Positions 25,599 through 33,692 of a DNA stretch of 64,000 bases are shown here, piece after piece. Source of the DNA: Agromyces tardus (GTDB taxonomy: Bacteria; Actinomycetota; Actinomycetes; Actinomycetales; Microbacteriaceae); contig NZ_RHHB01000007.1 in assembly GCF_003710805.1 (NCBI RefSeq), forward strand, positions 1 to 64,000, given 5' to 3'. The first letter of the stretch is position 1. Each line of letters starts with the position of its first letter. Made by a program: the position numbers and the translations under genes. The notes under the pieces were generated by a model. It made no database searches, had not been told where the DNA came from, and saw only the letters and a list, made by a program, of their open reading frames with translations.

Positions 25599-26168
25599 AT
25601 GAGACCACTTCGATACTCGATCAACGTGACACTCGACGGCTGCTGCCATCACGAGGCAGGGATCCCTCCGGACGAGGAGTCGATGCGCTACTGGACCGCC
25701 CAGATGGAGCGAGCCGATGCGTTGCTGTTCGGCCGGGTGACCTACGAGATGATGGAGTCGGCGTGGCGGAAGCCGGCCACGGGCGCGTGGCCCGACTGGG
25801 TGGGTGAGTGGCAGTTGCCGTTCGCCGAGGCGATCGACAGGGCGAAGAAGTACGTCGTGTCGGCCACGCTGGACGGGGTCGACTGGAATGCCGAGCTGGT
25901 GCGCGGCGACGTGGGGCAAGCGGTGCAGCGGCTCAAGCAGGAGCCAGGCGAGGGCCTGTGGGTCGGCGGTGTGACCCTCCCTGTGGCGTTGGCAGACCTG
26001 GGCCTGATCGACGAGTACGAGTTCGTCGTGCAGCCGGTCCTCGCCGGGCACGGCCCGACATTGCTCGCCGGTCTGCGCGAGCGGATCCAGCTCGAGCTCG
26101 TGGATCGCCACGAGTTCCGGTCGGGGGCGGTCGCCCTTCGATACCGGCCCACGCGAGCGACGTCGTAG
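25599..26168 (+). CDS. Dihydrofolate reductase-like (RibD C-terminal) protein 2
   Basis: A 189-residue DHFR-like protein with YSINVTLDGCCHH at the start, LLFGRVTYEMM in the middle and LWVGGVTLPVALADLGLIDEYEF at the C-terminal cofactor region. GGAGAGGGAAG precedes the start. It shares the fold but little sequence with its upstream neighbour, so the pair reflects an old duplication or co-acquired genes. Substrate unknown. The 119-base gap after it (26169-26287) showed nothing recognisable. Confidence 0.8.
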   Translation: MRPLRYSINVTLDGCCHHEAGIPPDEESMRYWTAQMERADALLFGRVTYEMMESAWRKPATGAWPDWVGEWQLPFAEAIDRAKKYVVSATLDGVDWNAELVRGDVGQAVQRLKQEPGEGLWVGGVTLPVALADLGLIDEYEFVVQPVLAGHGPTLLAGLRERIQLELVDRHEFRSGAVALRYRPTRATS

Positions 26169-26287
26169 CCGCGATCGGACGCATCATTCGCGGCAACGTT
26201 CTTCCAGGACGACGTCGTGGGACCGTGAGCCGCGAAGCGCCAGGAGCGTGCGTCCATACGCATCATCATTCTCCCGGCGCCACGTAA

Positions 26288-26767
26288 CTATGGGGCGTGG
26301 CGCAGCCGGAGCACGAGCTGGACCTCCACGGCGGCGTCGAGCGGCAGGGCGGTCACGCCGACGGACGTGCGCGGATGAGGGCCGAACGCGACGCCGACCA
26401 CCTTGCTCGCTCCGTTCGCGACGAGATGCTGGTTGGAGAAGTTCGGTGCGCTCGCGACGTAGACGGTCATGCTCGCCACGTCGACGTCGTCGAGTCCTCC
26501 AAGGTGACGGTGCGCTGCGCTCAGCGCGTTCAAGGCGGCCAGTGCGGCCTGGTTCGTCCCGTCCTCCTCGGAGACCTCGTCTCCCACGCGCCCTCGGACC
26601 TGGAGTTCGTCGTCGACGAACGGGACCTGCCCGGAGAGGAAGACGAAGTCGCCGACGGTCTTCGCCGGGAGGTAGTCGGCTCGCGGCTCCGGAACCGCGG
26701 GAAGCACATACCCCGCGTCCATCAGGCGTCTGCCGACGACCGTGGATGCCTGAGGTGTGGAAGTCAT
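26288..26767 (-). CDS. RidA/YjgF-family protein
   Basis: A 159-residue RidA-like protein with DFVFLSGQVPF, NALSAAHRHLGGLDDV and TVYVASAPNFSNQH. RidA proteins hydrolyse reactive enamine/imine intermediates in the cytoplasm, but the family is wide and the C-terminal Arg motif here (GPHPRTSVGVTALPLDAAVEVQ) suits the wider YjgF group. The start is supported by GGAGG eight bases upstream. It is a single-gene unit with its own palindromic operator. Confidence 0.82.
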   Translation of the reverse strand: MTSTPQASTVVGRRLMDAGYVLPAVPEPRADYLPAKTVGDFVFLSGQVPFVDDELQVRGRVGDEVSEEDGTNQAALAALNALSAAHRHLGGLDDVDVASMTVYVASAPNFSNQHLVANGASKVVGVAFGPHPRTSVGVTALPLDAAVEVQLVLRLRHAP

Positions 26768-26784
26768 TTCAATCGCCTCCGCGA

Positions 26785-26805
26785 AACATGACGTTATCTC
26801 ATGTT
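26785..26805. promoter_or_regulatory. Inverted repeat operator upstream of the RidA gene
   Basis: AACATGA and TCATGTT form a perfect 7-bp inverted repeat around a 7-base AT-rich centre, just upstream of the RidA ribosome site. The 21-base size suits TetR- or MarR-type repressors. On the minus strand the centre includes GATAAC, a possible -10 element, so binding would block transcription. No regulator gene adjoins. Confidence 0.45.
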
Positions 26806-26866
26806 AGTGCCACCCGGTGCCGTGACTGCGACGGTGGGTGGTTCGGTGATGGCCTCGCACGCGAAT

Positions 26867-26910
26867 CCGGCCCGCCGGGCCGCCCTCGTGGGGCGATCCC
26901 GGCGGGCCGG
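26867..26910 (-). terminator. Hairpin terminator after the extradiol dioxygenase gene
   Basis: A perfect 13-bp stem (26867-26879 with 26898-26910) of only G and C encloses an 18-base loop, 20 bases beyond the dioxygenase stop codon. It separates that transcript from the RidA unit. No U-tract follows. Confidence 0.7.
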
Positions 26911-26930
26911 TCAGGAGGCGGAAGCGGTCG

Positions 26931-27953
26931 TCAGCCGCGGCCCTGCTTGGCGTACGGGTTGAGCAGCGCGTCCTTGATCTCGTCGGGCACGCCCTCCTCG
27001 GTCGCCGAGGGGCCGTCGGCGGCGGGGAACGACTCGGTCATCGACATCGGCATGACGCTGTTGCGGTAGAAGTTGTTCGAGCCGAGCGAGGGCTTCCAGG
27101 TGTTGGGCTCCCAGTCGGGCACGTAGTTGCGGTAGCCGCCCGTGTTGAGCTCGATGCGGAGGGTCGATGGCTCGCGGTAGTAGAGGAAGTTCTGCTCGCC
27201 GATACCGTGGATCGAGGGACCGTACTCGATCGGCACGCCGTTCTCCATGAGGAGGTCGGCGGCGATGAGGAGCTCCTCGCGGGTGTCGACCCAGAACGCG
27301 TAGTGGTTGATGCGTCCGGCGCGGGTGGAGCCGTCGAGCACGACGCCGAGGTCGTGCGACTTCTCGTTCGTGGTGAGCACCGAGAACACCGAGATGGGCG
27401 CCTCGTCGAGCACCGTGCGGGCCATGATGCGGAAGCCCAGCACGTCGTTGTACCACTTCGCGAAGGCGTCGACGTCGCTCGTGGCGACCGTGACGTGATC
27501 GAGCTGGCGCGGAGCTCCGGCGATCCTGCTGCGCCGCGAGGGGCGGTCGGGGTAGATCGACGCGGCCTCGCTGTCGGTGTCGTGGTGGTGCTCGACGTCC
27601 CAGTGCAGGGTCATGCTGTGGCCCCACGGGCCGGTGAAGCGGTAGGCGCGGCCGATGTGCGGCACGTCGTCGACCCACTCGCCCTCGACGCCGGCGGCCT
27701 CGATGCGCTTCGCGGCCTCCTCGAGCGCCTCGGGGCTGGAGGTGCGCCAGGCCATCGTCGCGAGCGAGGGCTCGGCACCGGGCACGACCACGACCGAGTA
27801 CGCGTAGTAGTCGCCCCAGCAGCGCAGGTAGACGGCACCGTCGACGCGGTCGACCACGGTGAGGCCCACCTGCTTCTCGTAGAACTCGACGGATGCCTCG
27901 ACGTCGGGCGACGTGATGGCCACGTACGAGAGGTGGGAGAGCAAGCTGATCAT
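26931..27953 (-). CDS. Extradiol (catechol 2,3-) dioxygenase, two-domain VOC type
   Basis: A 340-residue ring-cleaving dioxygenase with two VOC modules. The C-terminal module holds the iron facial triad: H153 (QLDHVTVAT), H217 (INHYAFW) and E268 (LRIELN). LRIELNTGGYRNYVPDWEP is typical of the family. It should open a catechol-type ring next to the hydroxyl pair. AAAGGA precedes the ATG at 27953 by seven bases. It is read in the same direction as the C-glycoside operon but is separated from it by a terminator and its own promoter region. The likely role is cleavage of an aromatic aglycone fragment; the exact substrate is unknown. Confidence 0.88.
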   Translation of the reverse strand: MISLLSHLSYVAITSPDVEASVEFYEKQVGLTVVDRVDGAVYLRCWGDYYAYSVVVVPGAEPSLATMAWRTSSPEALEEAAKRIEAAGVEGEWVDDVPHIGRAYRFTGPWGHSMTLHWDVEHHHDTDSEAASIYPDRPSRRSRIAGAPRQLDHVTVATSDVDAFAKWYNDVLGFRIMARTVLDEAPISVFSVLTTNEKSHDLGVVLDGSTRAGRINHYAFWVDTREELLIAADLLMENGVPIEYGPSIHGIGEQNFLYYREPSTLRIELNTGGYRNYVPDWEPNTWKPSLGSNNFYRNSVMPMSMTESFPAADGPSATEEGVPDEIKDALLNPYAKQGRG

Positions 27954-28026
27954 CTTCGATCCTTTCCAGGGGGGCTCGGAACTTGCCCCAAACCCACTCT
28001 CGCGGGGAGGCGGTCATCAGGGAACC

Positions 28027-28050
28027 CGATTCTGACTATGCCGTGAATCG
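28027..28050. promoter_or_regulatory. Operator-like inverted repeat upstream of the dioxygenase
   Basis: CGATTC and GAATCG form a 6-bp inverted repeat with a 12-base spacer in the otherwise featureless upstream region of the dioxygenase gene. On the minus strand it contains GTCAGAATCGG, an 11-mer also present just before the ROK start at 59333-59343. It may be a regulator site; the evidence is position and repetition only. Confidence 0.35.
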
Positions 28051-28066
28051 CTCGTGCTGATATGCA

Positions 28067-28102
28067 GACGGGGCGCCGGACCCATCGGTCCAGCGCCCCG
28101 TC
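28067..28102 (-). terminator. Hairpin terminator at the end of the C-glycoside operon
   Basis: A 10-bp GC stem (28067-28076 with 28093-28102) continues, after one mismatch, into a 5-bp inner stem. It lies 19 bases beyond the TAG of the isomerase gene at 28121 and should end the seven-gene minus-strand transcript. Confidence 0.7.
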
Positions 28103-28120
28103 CCATGCGCGGAGAAGCGG

Positions 28121-29122
28121 CTACTTCGTGCTGAACGCGGCGTCGAAGGCGGCGGCGGGCGGGGTGATCTCAGCGAGGGCGCGCACGAAGGCGAGCGCCT
28201 CGGGCGCCCCGATCAGCCGGTCCATGCCCGCGTCCTCCCACTCGACGCTCGTCGGGCCCTCGTAGCCGATCGCGTTGAGCGCGCGGAAGAGCGGCTCCCA
28301 GCGCACGGCGCCGTGGCCGGTGGAGACGAACGTCCACCCGCGCCGCGGGTTCGCCCACGCGAGGTGGGAGCCGAGCACGCCGTTGCGACCATCGAGGTTC
28401 GTGATCGATTCCTTCACGTGCACGTGGAAGATGTGCTCGGCGAAGTCGAGCACGAACGCGATGTAGTCCAACTGCTGCCAGACGAAATGCGAGGGGTCGA
28501 AGTTGAATCCGAAGCTCGGGCGGTGCCCGATCGCGTCGAGGGTGGCTTTCGCGGTCCAGTAGTCGTACGCGATCTCCGACGGGTGCACTTCGAGCGCGAA
28601 ACGCACGCCCACCTCCTCGAACACGTCGAGGATCGGGTTCCAGCGGTCGGCGAAGTCCTGGTAGCCGCGGGCGATGAACGCGTCGGACGCCGGCGGGAAC
28701 ATCGCGACGGCCTTCCAGATCGACGATCCGGTGAAGCCGTTCACCGTCTTCACGCCCAGCTTCGCCGCCATGCGAGCGGTGTCCATGAGATCCTCCGCCG
28801 CCCGGCGACGCACGCCCTCGGGCTCGCCGTCGCCCCACACGCGGTCCGACAGGATGTCGCGGTGGCGCTCGTCGATCGGGTCGTCGCAGACGGCCTGTCC
28901 GGTGAGGTGGTTCGAGATCGCGAACACCGACAGGCCGTTGCGCTCGAGGATGTCGAGCCGCGACTGGACGTAGGCGGCGTCATCCCACCGCGAGACGTCG
29001 AGGTGATCACCCCAGCACGCGATCTCGAGGCCGTCGTAGCCCCACTCGCCGGCGAGCCGTGCGACCTCTTCGAACGGGAGGTCGGCCCACTGGCCGGTGA
29101 ACAGGGTGATGGGTCGTGCCAT
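28121..29122 (-). CDS. Sugar phosphate isomerase/epimerase-type TIM barrel protein
   Basis: A 333-residue xylose-isomerase-like TIM barrel. Likely metal ligands are the Glu in ALEVHPSE, the Asp in FNFDPSHF and the Glu in SVEWEDAG, with HVHVKES as a further conserved strand. It should rearrange or cleave a keto sugar using a divalent metal. AAGGAG precedes the start. It is the last gene of the operon containing C-glycoside deglycosidase alpha and beta genes and a Gfo/Idh dehydrogenase. A role in processing the 3-keto sugar or its dehydrated product is likely. It is distinct from the CGD alpha subunits, lacking their GYEIHAP and DFSSTMH motifs. Confidence 0.82.
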   Translation of the reverse strand: MARPITLFTGQWADLPFEEVARLAGEWGYDGLEIACWGDHLDVSRWDDAAYVQSRLDILERNGLSVFAISNHLTGQAVCDDPIDERHRDILSDRVWGDGEPEGVRRRAAEDLMDTARMAAKLGVKTVNGFTGSSIWKAVAMFPPASDAFIARGYQDFADRWNPILDVFEEVGVRFALEVHPSEIAYDYWTAKATLDAIGHRPSFGFNFDPSHFVWQQLDYIAFVLDFAEHIFHVHVKESITNLDGRNGVLGSHLAWANPRRGWTFVSTGHGAVRWEPLFRALNAIGYEGPTSVEWEDAGMDRLIGAPEALAFVRALAEITPPAAAFDAAFSTK

Positions 29123-29133
29123 TGCTCTCTCCT

Positions 29134-30339
29134 TCAGGTGGATGCCGGGACGCTCACGGCGACGCGAACCCAGGACGATTCGTTCTCGGCACTGCGCTCG
29201 ACCGCGTCGAGCACGCGCTGCACCGAGAGGCCCTCCGCGAAGCTCGGGTGCGGGTCGCTTCCCTCGGCCACGGCAGTGACGAAGTCGACGACCTGGTGGC
29301 TGAAGCCGTGCTCGTAGCCGAGCATGTGGCCGGGCGGCCACCATGCCGCGACGTACGGATGCCGCGCCTCGGTGACGAGGATCTTCGTGAAGCCCTGGCG
29401 GTCGTCCGGCGTCGTCCGATCGTAGAACCGCAGGCTGTTGAGGTCTTCGAGGTCGAACGCGAGAGCGCCCATGTCGCCGGACACCTCGAGGGTCAGGGCG
29501 TTCTTGCGACCGGTGGCGAAACGGGTGGCCTCGAACGACACGAGCGCGCCGCTCGAGAGGCGACCGGTGAAGATCGCGACGTCGTCCACGGTGACTTCGC
29601 CGTACCCCTCGGCGGCCACGCCGGACAGGCCGGAACCCGAACCGAGCAGCGGCCGCTCCTTGACGATCGTGTCGATCGTGCCCGAGACGGCGTCGACGGT
29701 CTGCCCGGTGACGAACTGCGTCATGTCGATGATGTGCGCGCCGATGTCGCCCAGCGCGCCGGAACCGGCGTGCTCCTTCTGCAGCCGCCACGCGAGCGGC
29801 ATCTGCGGGTCGACGAGCCAGTCCTGCCGGTACGCCGCGCGCACCTGCTGGACCGTGCCCACGACGCCTTCGGCGATGAGGTCGCGCAGGAAGGTCACCG
29901 CCGGCACGCGACGGTACGTGAAGCCCACCATGGCGCGGATGCCGCGGGCGGCGGCGCGGGCAGCGGCATCCGCCATCGCCTCGGCCTCGTCGACGGTGTT
30001 CGCGAGGGGCTTCTCGCACAGCACGTGCTTGCCGGCCTCGAGCGCGGCGATCGCGATCTCGGCGTGGGAGTCGCCGGGGGTGACGATGTCGACGAGGTCG
30101 ATGTCGTCGCGCGCGATGACCTCGCGCCAGTCGGTGGCCGACTCGGCCCAGCCCCACTTCGCCGCGGCATCGGCCGTCGCCGTCGCGTTGCGGCCCACGA
30201 CGACGGTCATCTCGATGTCGGCCGGCAGGTCGAACACGTGGGGCGCGGTGCGCCACCCCTGCGAGTGCGTCGCCCCCATGAAGCCGTGGCCGATCATGGC
30301 GACCCGCAGCACCGGCCGCTGAGCCTGTCGAACGGTCAT
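29134..30339 (-). CDS. Gfo/Idh/MocA-family sugar dehydrogenase
   Basis: A 401-residue NAD(P)-dependent oxidoreductase with a Rossmann start [11 protein letters not shown], the family motif CEKPLANT, and a C-terminal domain with [13 protein letters not shown] that carries catalytic Asp and His. In the gut C-glycoside system, DgpA of this family oxidises the sugar C3 hydroxyl before C-C cleavage. This gene sits between a CGD beta subunit gene (ATGA overlap) and an isomerase gene, which makes a matching role, or reduction of the freed 3-keto sugar, likely. Its first codons coincide with an interspersed repeat (30316-30335), so the N-terminus TVRQAQRPV derives from it. Confidence 0.88.
   Translation of the reverse strand: MTVRQAQRPVLRVAMIGHGFMGATHSQGWRTAPHVFDLPADIEMTVVVGRNATATADAAAKWGWAESATDWREVIARDDIDLVDIVTPGDSHAEIAIAALEAGKHVLCEKPLANTVDEAEAMADAAARAAARGIRAMVGFTYRRVPAVTFLRDLIAEGVVGTVQQVRAAYRQDWLVDPQMPLAWRLQKEHAGSGALGDIGAHIIDMTQFVTGQTVDAVSGTIDTIVKERPLLGSGSGLSGVAAEGYGEVTVDDVAIFTGRLSSGALVSFEATRFATGRKNALTLEVSGDMGALAFDLEDLNSLRFYDRTTPDDRQGFTKILVTEARHPYVAAWWPPGHMLGYEHGFSHQVVDFVTAVAEGSDPHPSFAEGLSVQRVLDAVERSAENESSWVRVAVSVPAST
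30316..30335. repeat. Interspersed CTGAGCCTGTCGAA repeat, copy within coding sequence
   Basis: CCGCTGAGCCTGTCGAACGG is a member of the short, partly palindromic CTGAGCnTGTCGAA family that is scattered through many bacterial genomes. Here it overlaps codons 2-8 of the Gfo/Idh gene, close to the stop of the upstream beta-subunit gene. A second copy lies at 32568-32586, at another gene junction in the same operon. Confidence 0.6.
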
Positions 30340-30752
30340 GCCAGCACGACCTCGCGCTCGACCGGGACGCGGTTGGTGACGTACCGGCCGGGCCCGCCGT
30401 CGACGCCCGGCATGATCTGCATGTACAGCAGGCGCATCGTGAGCACGACCTCGACGGTGAGCTTCTCGCCCGCCGCCGGTGCATCGTCGAGGGAGATCAC
30501 GACGTCGGGCCGGTCGGCGACGAACCAGAGCGTCTCCCACTGGTCGGGCAGCTCCTCGATGCGGTAGCTGCGGCCCTGGAGCTCGAAGCGCAGGCGGTCC
30601 TTGGGGACCTCCACGCCGTTGACGGATGCCGCGACGTCGTCGACGGCCGACAGCCAGAGGCTGCGGTACCAGGGGAGCTGGACCGAGACGGCGATGCCGT
30701 CGGCGGTGCGACGGACGTCCTGCTCGGAGAAGAGGGAATTGTGCGTGGCCAT
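30336..30752 (-). CDS. C-glycoside deglycosidase beta subunit (DUF6379-like) 1
   Basis: A 138-residue beta-sandwich protein. Its marks are [19 protein letters not shown], a central [17 protein letters not shown] and late [22 protein letters not shown]. These are shared with the N-terminal halves of the fused CGD proteins at 51-53 kb and match the small CarC/DgpB-type partner subunits. In known complexes it packs on the TIM-barrel alpha subunit and completes the active site. It lies after an NTF2-like gene and before the Gfo/Idh gene (ATGA overlap). Its alpha partner is likely the 346-residue protein encoded at 31519-32559. Confidence 0.82.
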   Translation of the reverse strand: MATHNSLFSEQDVRRTADGIAVSVQLPWYRSLWLSAVDDVAASVNGVEVPKDRLRFELQGRSYRIEELPDQWETLWFVADRPDVVISLDDAPAAGEKLTVEVVLTMRLLYMQIMPGVDGGPGRYVTNRVPVEREVVLA

Positions 30753-30761
30753 GATCGGTCC

Positions 30762-31526
30762 CTACTTGAAGGTGTCTGCGAAGGTGTCGTGCGCGACCGG
30801 CGGCACCGGTTCGAGCTGCTGCACCGTCGTGGGGCTGTACGGGTGGTTCGTGCTGGGCACCGGCTCATCGGCGGGCGGCATGAACACCGGCTTGCCGTCG
30901 TCGCCGAAGTACATGAGGTCGAGGTCGAAGGCGCCCTGGTTCTTCAGGCCGAAGCTGACCCAGTTCTCCTCGAAGGGCGCGCGGGCGAGCTCGTAGCAGC
31001 GGAACTTCCAGAACCTCCACTCGCCGTCCTGCTTGAGGAAGTCGATGGCGTACTTGCACCAGACCCAGTGCGCCCAGACCTTCTTGCCGAGGACCTCGTC
31101 CGGCGAGTACATGTCGGGGAACGCCTCGGCCACCGTCGGGTCGGTGAGTCCCGACTCGGTGCCGGCCATGAGCCAGACGCCCTTCGCGGTCTCGCCGTCG
31201 GCGGCGACCTCGATGACCGGGGTGGTGGTCGCGTGGAGGATGAGCTTGCCCTCGGGGCTCGGCCGGTCGCGGTGGTAGCGGGTCACGCTCTCCCACGTGG
31301 TGTACTGGCCGGCGTTCGTGTAGCGGGCCCGGATGCCGGGCGTGCCCTCGGCGACCCACAGCGGGATGATCTGCTCGTCCTGGAACGCGTTGTGCAGGTA
31401 CATGTAGCGGTTGAAGAGGTTCTCGACCGCCCCGCGGTCGGCAGCGTGCTGCGCGAGTGCGCGCACGGCGCCCACCTCGTCGCGCAGCGCTGCCAGCTCG
31501 GCCTGGAGTTCGGCGATCTCAGACAA
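30762..31526 (-). CDS. NTF2/SnoaL-like protein in the C-glycoside operon
   Basis: A 254-residue protein. An N-terminal coiled-coil-like helix ([23 protein letters not shown]) is followed by a SnoaL/NTF2-like cone ([50 protein letters not shown]). A C-terminal tail of about 60 residues includes FMPPADEP. No catalytic motif is certain. The start is probably TTG at 31526, overlapping the alpha-subunit gene by eight bases, so translation should be coupled. NTF2 folds often host dehydratases, isomerases or aromatic binding sites. Placement between CGD alpha and beta genes suggests a third component or an enzyme acting on the same substrate. Function unknown. Confidence 0.65.
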   Translation of the reverse strand: MSEIAELQAELAALRDEVGAVRALAQHAADRGAVENLFNRYMYLHNAFQDEQIIPLWVAEGTPGIRARYTNAGQYTTWESVTRYHRDRPSPEGKLILHATTTPVIEVAADGETAKGVWLMAGTESGLTDPTVAEAFPDMYSPDEVLGKKVWAHWVWCKYAIDFLKQDGEWRFWKFRCYELARAPFEENWVSFGLKNQGAFDLDLMYFGDDGKPVFMPPADEPVPSTNHPYSPTTVQQLEPVPPVAHDTFADTFK

Positions 31527-32559
31527 CGGCCCGCGCCTTCACGGTGTCCTCGATCGCCTGACGCATGAGCGCGTGCTGCTTCTTGACGAGGTCGATCGGG
31601 TCGGATTCGCCGAGGTCGGAGAACGCGTGGCCCTCCCACTCGCTGGAGAGGTAGCCCTGGTACCCGCCCTCGACGAACTGGCGCACGATGCGCGGGATGT
31701 CCATCGCCGGCTCCTGCCCGGTCTCGTCGATGTCGTAGAACTTGGCGTGCACGTGGAAGATCTGCGGCATGATGTCGAGCCACTCCTCCGGCGGCACGAG
31801 CCCGTGCATGTTGAACGCGAGACGCGTGAACGGACCGAAGCGCAGGAAGTCGACGCCTTCGCCCGAGAGGTAGTCCTCGAACTTCTGGTTGCGCACGTGC
31901 ATCGGCGTCGGCTCGTGCCAGATCTCGTCCATCACGGGGAAGTGCTTCTCGTCCATGCCCATCTGGCCGAGCGTGCGCAGCAGGGTCGGCGACAGGCTGT
32001 GCATCGTCGACGAGAAGTCGGCCGTGAAGCCGAGGCGCTCCGACTGCAGCTCGTCGTACATCTCGCGCATCTGCAGCACCTGCGGGTTGTTCGGTCCCGA
32101 CGGCGCGTGGATCTCGTAGCCGAGGTACTGGTCGTACTTCTCGGCCAGCGGCAGGAGGCTGCGCAGCAGCTCCTTGCCGTGCGACCGGATGACGACCTTC
32201 TTGAAGCCGAGCGTGTGCGCGGTCTTCAGCTGGCGCGCCAGGAAGTCGTGCTCCTCGTCGGGCGTCATGTCGCGGTCCTTGCGGCGACCCATGTCGAGGT
32301 TCGTGCCGATGGCGCTGGGCTCGAGTTCGTAGCGGTCCATGCTGTCGCGCCAGATCGTGACGAACTCGTCGTCGACGTCGGGGTAGGTGCGCAGCATCTG
32401 GGCGATGTTGAACTCGATGCCCGGGCCGAGGCCGTGATCGGCCGCTGCCTTGATGAGGGTATCGGGCGTGTAGAGCCCCGCGGCGAACTCGGAGGTGAGC
32501 GAGTAGAGGGTGATCCCGAGCTTGATCCCGGTGCCGGCGATGCCGTTGTCTTCAGTCAT
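31519..32559 (-). CDS. C-glycoside deglycosidase alpha subunit (TIM barrel) 1
   Basis: A 346-residue TIM-barrel protein. Its motifs are GYEIHAPSGP (E149, H151), FTADFSSTMH (D181), FHVHAKFYDIDE (H269, H271) and LSSEWEGH (E307). The Glu/Asp/His/Glu set fits a divalent metal site as in sugar phosphate isomerases and in CarB/DgpC, which cleave the C-C bond of 3-oxo C-glycosides. An AGGGA site lies seven bases before the ATG. That site is part of an interspersed CTGAGCTTGTCGAA repeat. The gene overlaps the NTF2-like gene and is followed by a beta subunit. It is the most canonical alpha subunit in the window. Confidence 0.85.
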   Translation of the reverse strand: MTEDNGIAGTGIKLGITLYSLTSEFAAGLYTPDTLIKAAADHGLGPGIEFNIAQMLRTYPDVDDEFVTIWRDSMDRYELEPSAIGTNLDMGRRKDRDMTPDEEHDFLARQLKTAHTLGFKKVVIRSHGKELLRSLLPLAEKYDQYLGYEIHAPSGPNNPQVLQMREMYDELQSERLGFTADFSSTMHSLSPTLLRTLGQMGMDEKHFPVMDEIWHEPTPMHVRNQKFEDYLSGEGVDFLRFGPFTRLAFNMHGLVPPEEWLDIMPQIFHVHAKFYDIDETGQEPAMDIPRIVRQFVEGGYQGYLSSEWEGHAFSDLGESDPIDLVKKQHALMRQAIEDTVKARAVV

Positions 32560-32567
32560 TTCTGTGT

Positions 32568-32586
32568 CCCTGAGCTTGTCGAAGGG
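32568..32586. repeat. Interspersed CTGAGCTTGTCGAA repeat, intergenic copy
   Basis: CCCTGAGCTTGTCGAAGGG has complementary CCCT/AGGG ends and the same core as the copy at 30316-30335. It fills the 29-base gap between two alpha-subunit genes and supplies the AGGGA ribosome site of the downstream one. It could form a small hairpin that tunes expression of the two halves of the operon. Confidence 0.65.
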
Positions 32587-32588
32587 GG

Positions 32589-33692
32589 TCAGCCGCGGAC
32601 GGGCTGCGCGAGGTGGGAATCGAGGATGCGGCGTGCTTCCGCGGCATCCGTGATCATGCGGGAGCCCGCCGCCTCGGCGGCCGAGCGCTGCACGGCCTGC
32701 TCGCCGCGGATGATGTCGAAGGGGCTCTGCCAGTGGTTCCAGTGCCAGCCCTCGTACTCGCTCGAGATCGCACCCGAGTAACCCTGCTCGACGAGCAGGC
32801 GCACGAGGTCGCGCACGGGAACCGAGGGCTCCTCCCCCGTCTCGTCGATGCCGAAGAACTTGCCGTGCACGTGCCGGATCCACGGCATGATCTCGAGCCA
32901 GTCGTCGACCCGGGCCGGGCCGAACAGGCCGGTGCCGTTGATGCCGAAGTCGATGCCGAGGTCGGGGCGGCCGTTCTGGGCGGCGAGGCCGATGAACGCG
33001 CCGAACCGCTGTCCGTGCTCGGCCTGGTCGGCGGGCGGGCCCTGCTCGTAGAACGTGTTCCACAGGTCGACCACCTTGGCGAGCAGCTCGTCCGACGCGC
33101 CACGACGGCGGTACGCCTCGAGCAGCGACGGGGCGAAGCCCGTGACGGTCGCGCCCCAGTCCATCGTGAAGCCGAGGAAGGGGGACCCGACCTGCTCGTA
33201 CCGGTCGCGCAGCGCGAGGATGCGCGGGTGGGAGGCGTACTGGTCGGCGTGCACCTCGAGCGCGAGCGTCACGCCGTGCGCTTCGGCGATCGGGGCGAGC
33301 GCCTCCATCGAGTCGGGCGTGATCGAGATCTGCACGCGCGCGATCGGGAAGCCGAGCTGTGCCGCCGCCTTGATCTGCAGGGTCATGTACTCGATGAGCT
33401 CGTCCTGCGTGAGCAGGCGATCGCGATGGATGCCGATGTCGGCGTTCACCGCGAGCGACGTCGTGACCAGCCCGGTCTCCGCGACCAGGTCGCGGAACCA
33501 GCCGGCGTACGCGTCGTCGACGGCCGGGAAGCCGCGGAAGCTCGAGAAGCCGATGATCTCCAGTCCGGGGCCGTAGCCCTCGGCGGCGACCTTGCGGACC
33601 AATCCCTCGAGGTCGTACTCCCGGGCGTGGAAGGCGCGCGTGAAGCTGTAGAGCGTGACGCCCTGGATGGGGGTGCCGAGTGCGCGGGTCAT
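32589..33692 (-). CDS. C-glycoside deglycosidase alpha-like subunit (TIM barrel) 2
   Basis: A 367-residue TIM barrel related to the preceding alpha subunit but clearly diverged. Metal-site candidates are LALEVHAD (E146, H148), GFTMDWGA (D178), RHVHGKFFGIDET (H274, H276) and ISSEYEGWHW (E312). The DFSSTMH stretch of the canonical form is replaced by DWGATVTG, so substrate fit probably differs. It overlaps the upstream beta-subunit gene by four bases (ATGA), making a natural beta-alpha pair. It probably acts on a different aglycone or sugar, or as an isomerase of the 3-keto product. Confidence 0.8.
   Translation of the reverse strand: MTRALGTPIQGVTLYSFTRAFHAREYDLEGLVRKVAAEGYGPGLEIIGFSSFRGFPAVDDAYAGWFRDLVAETGLVTTSLAVNADIGIHRDRLLTQDELIEYMTLQIKAAAQLGFPIARVQISITPDSMEALAPIAEAHGVTLALEVHADQYASHPRILALRDRYEQVGSPFLGFTMDWGATVTGFAPSLLEAYRRRGASDELLAKVVDLWNTFYEQGPPADQAEHGQRFGAFIGLAAQNGRPDLGIDFGINGTGLFGPARVDDWLEIMPWIRHVHGKFFGIDETGEEPSVPVRDLVRLLVEQGYSGAISSEYEGWHWNHWQSPFDIIRGEQAVQRSAAEAAGSRMITDAAEARRILDSHLAQPVRG

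Noticed and set aside
28121-29122. Isomerase considered as a further CGD alpha subunit
   Set aside because: It lacks GYEIHAP, DFSSTMH and HVHAKFYDID motifs and follows the general isomerase/epimerase pattern, so it was not counted among CGD alpha domains.
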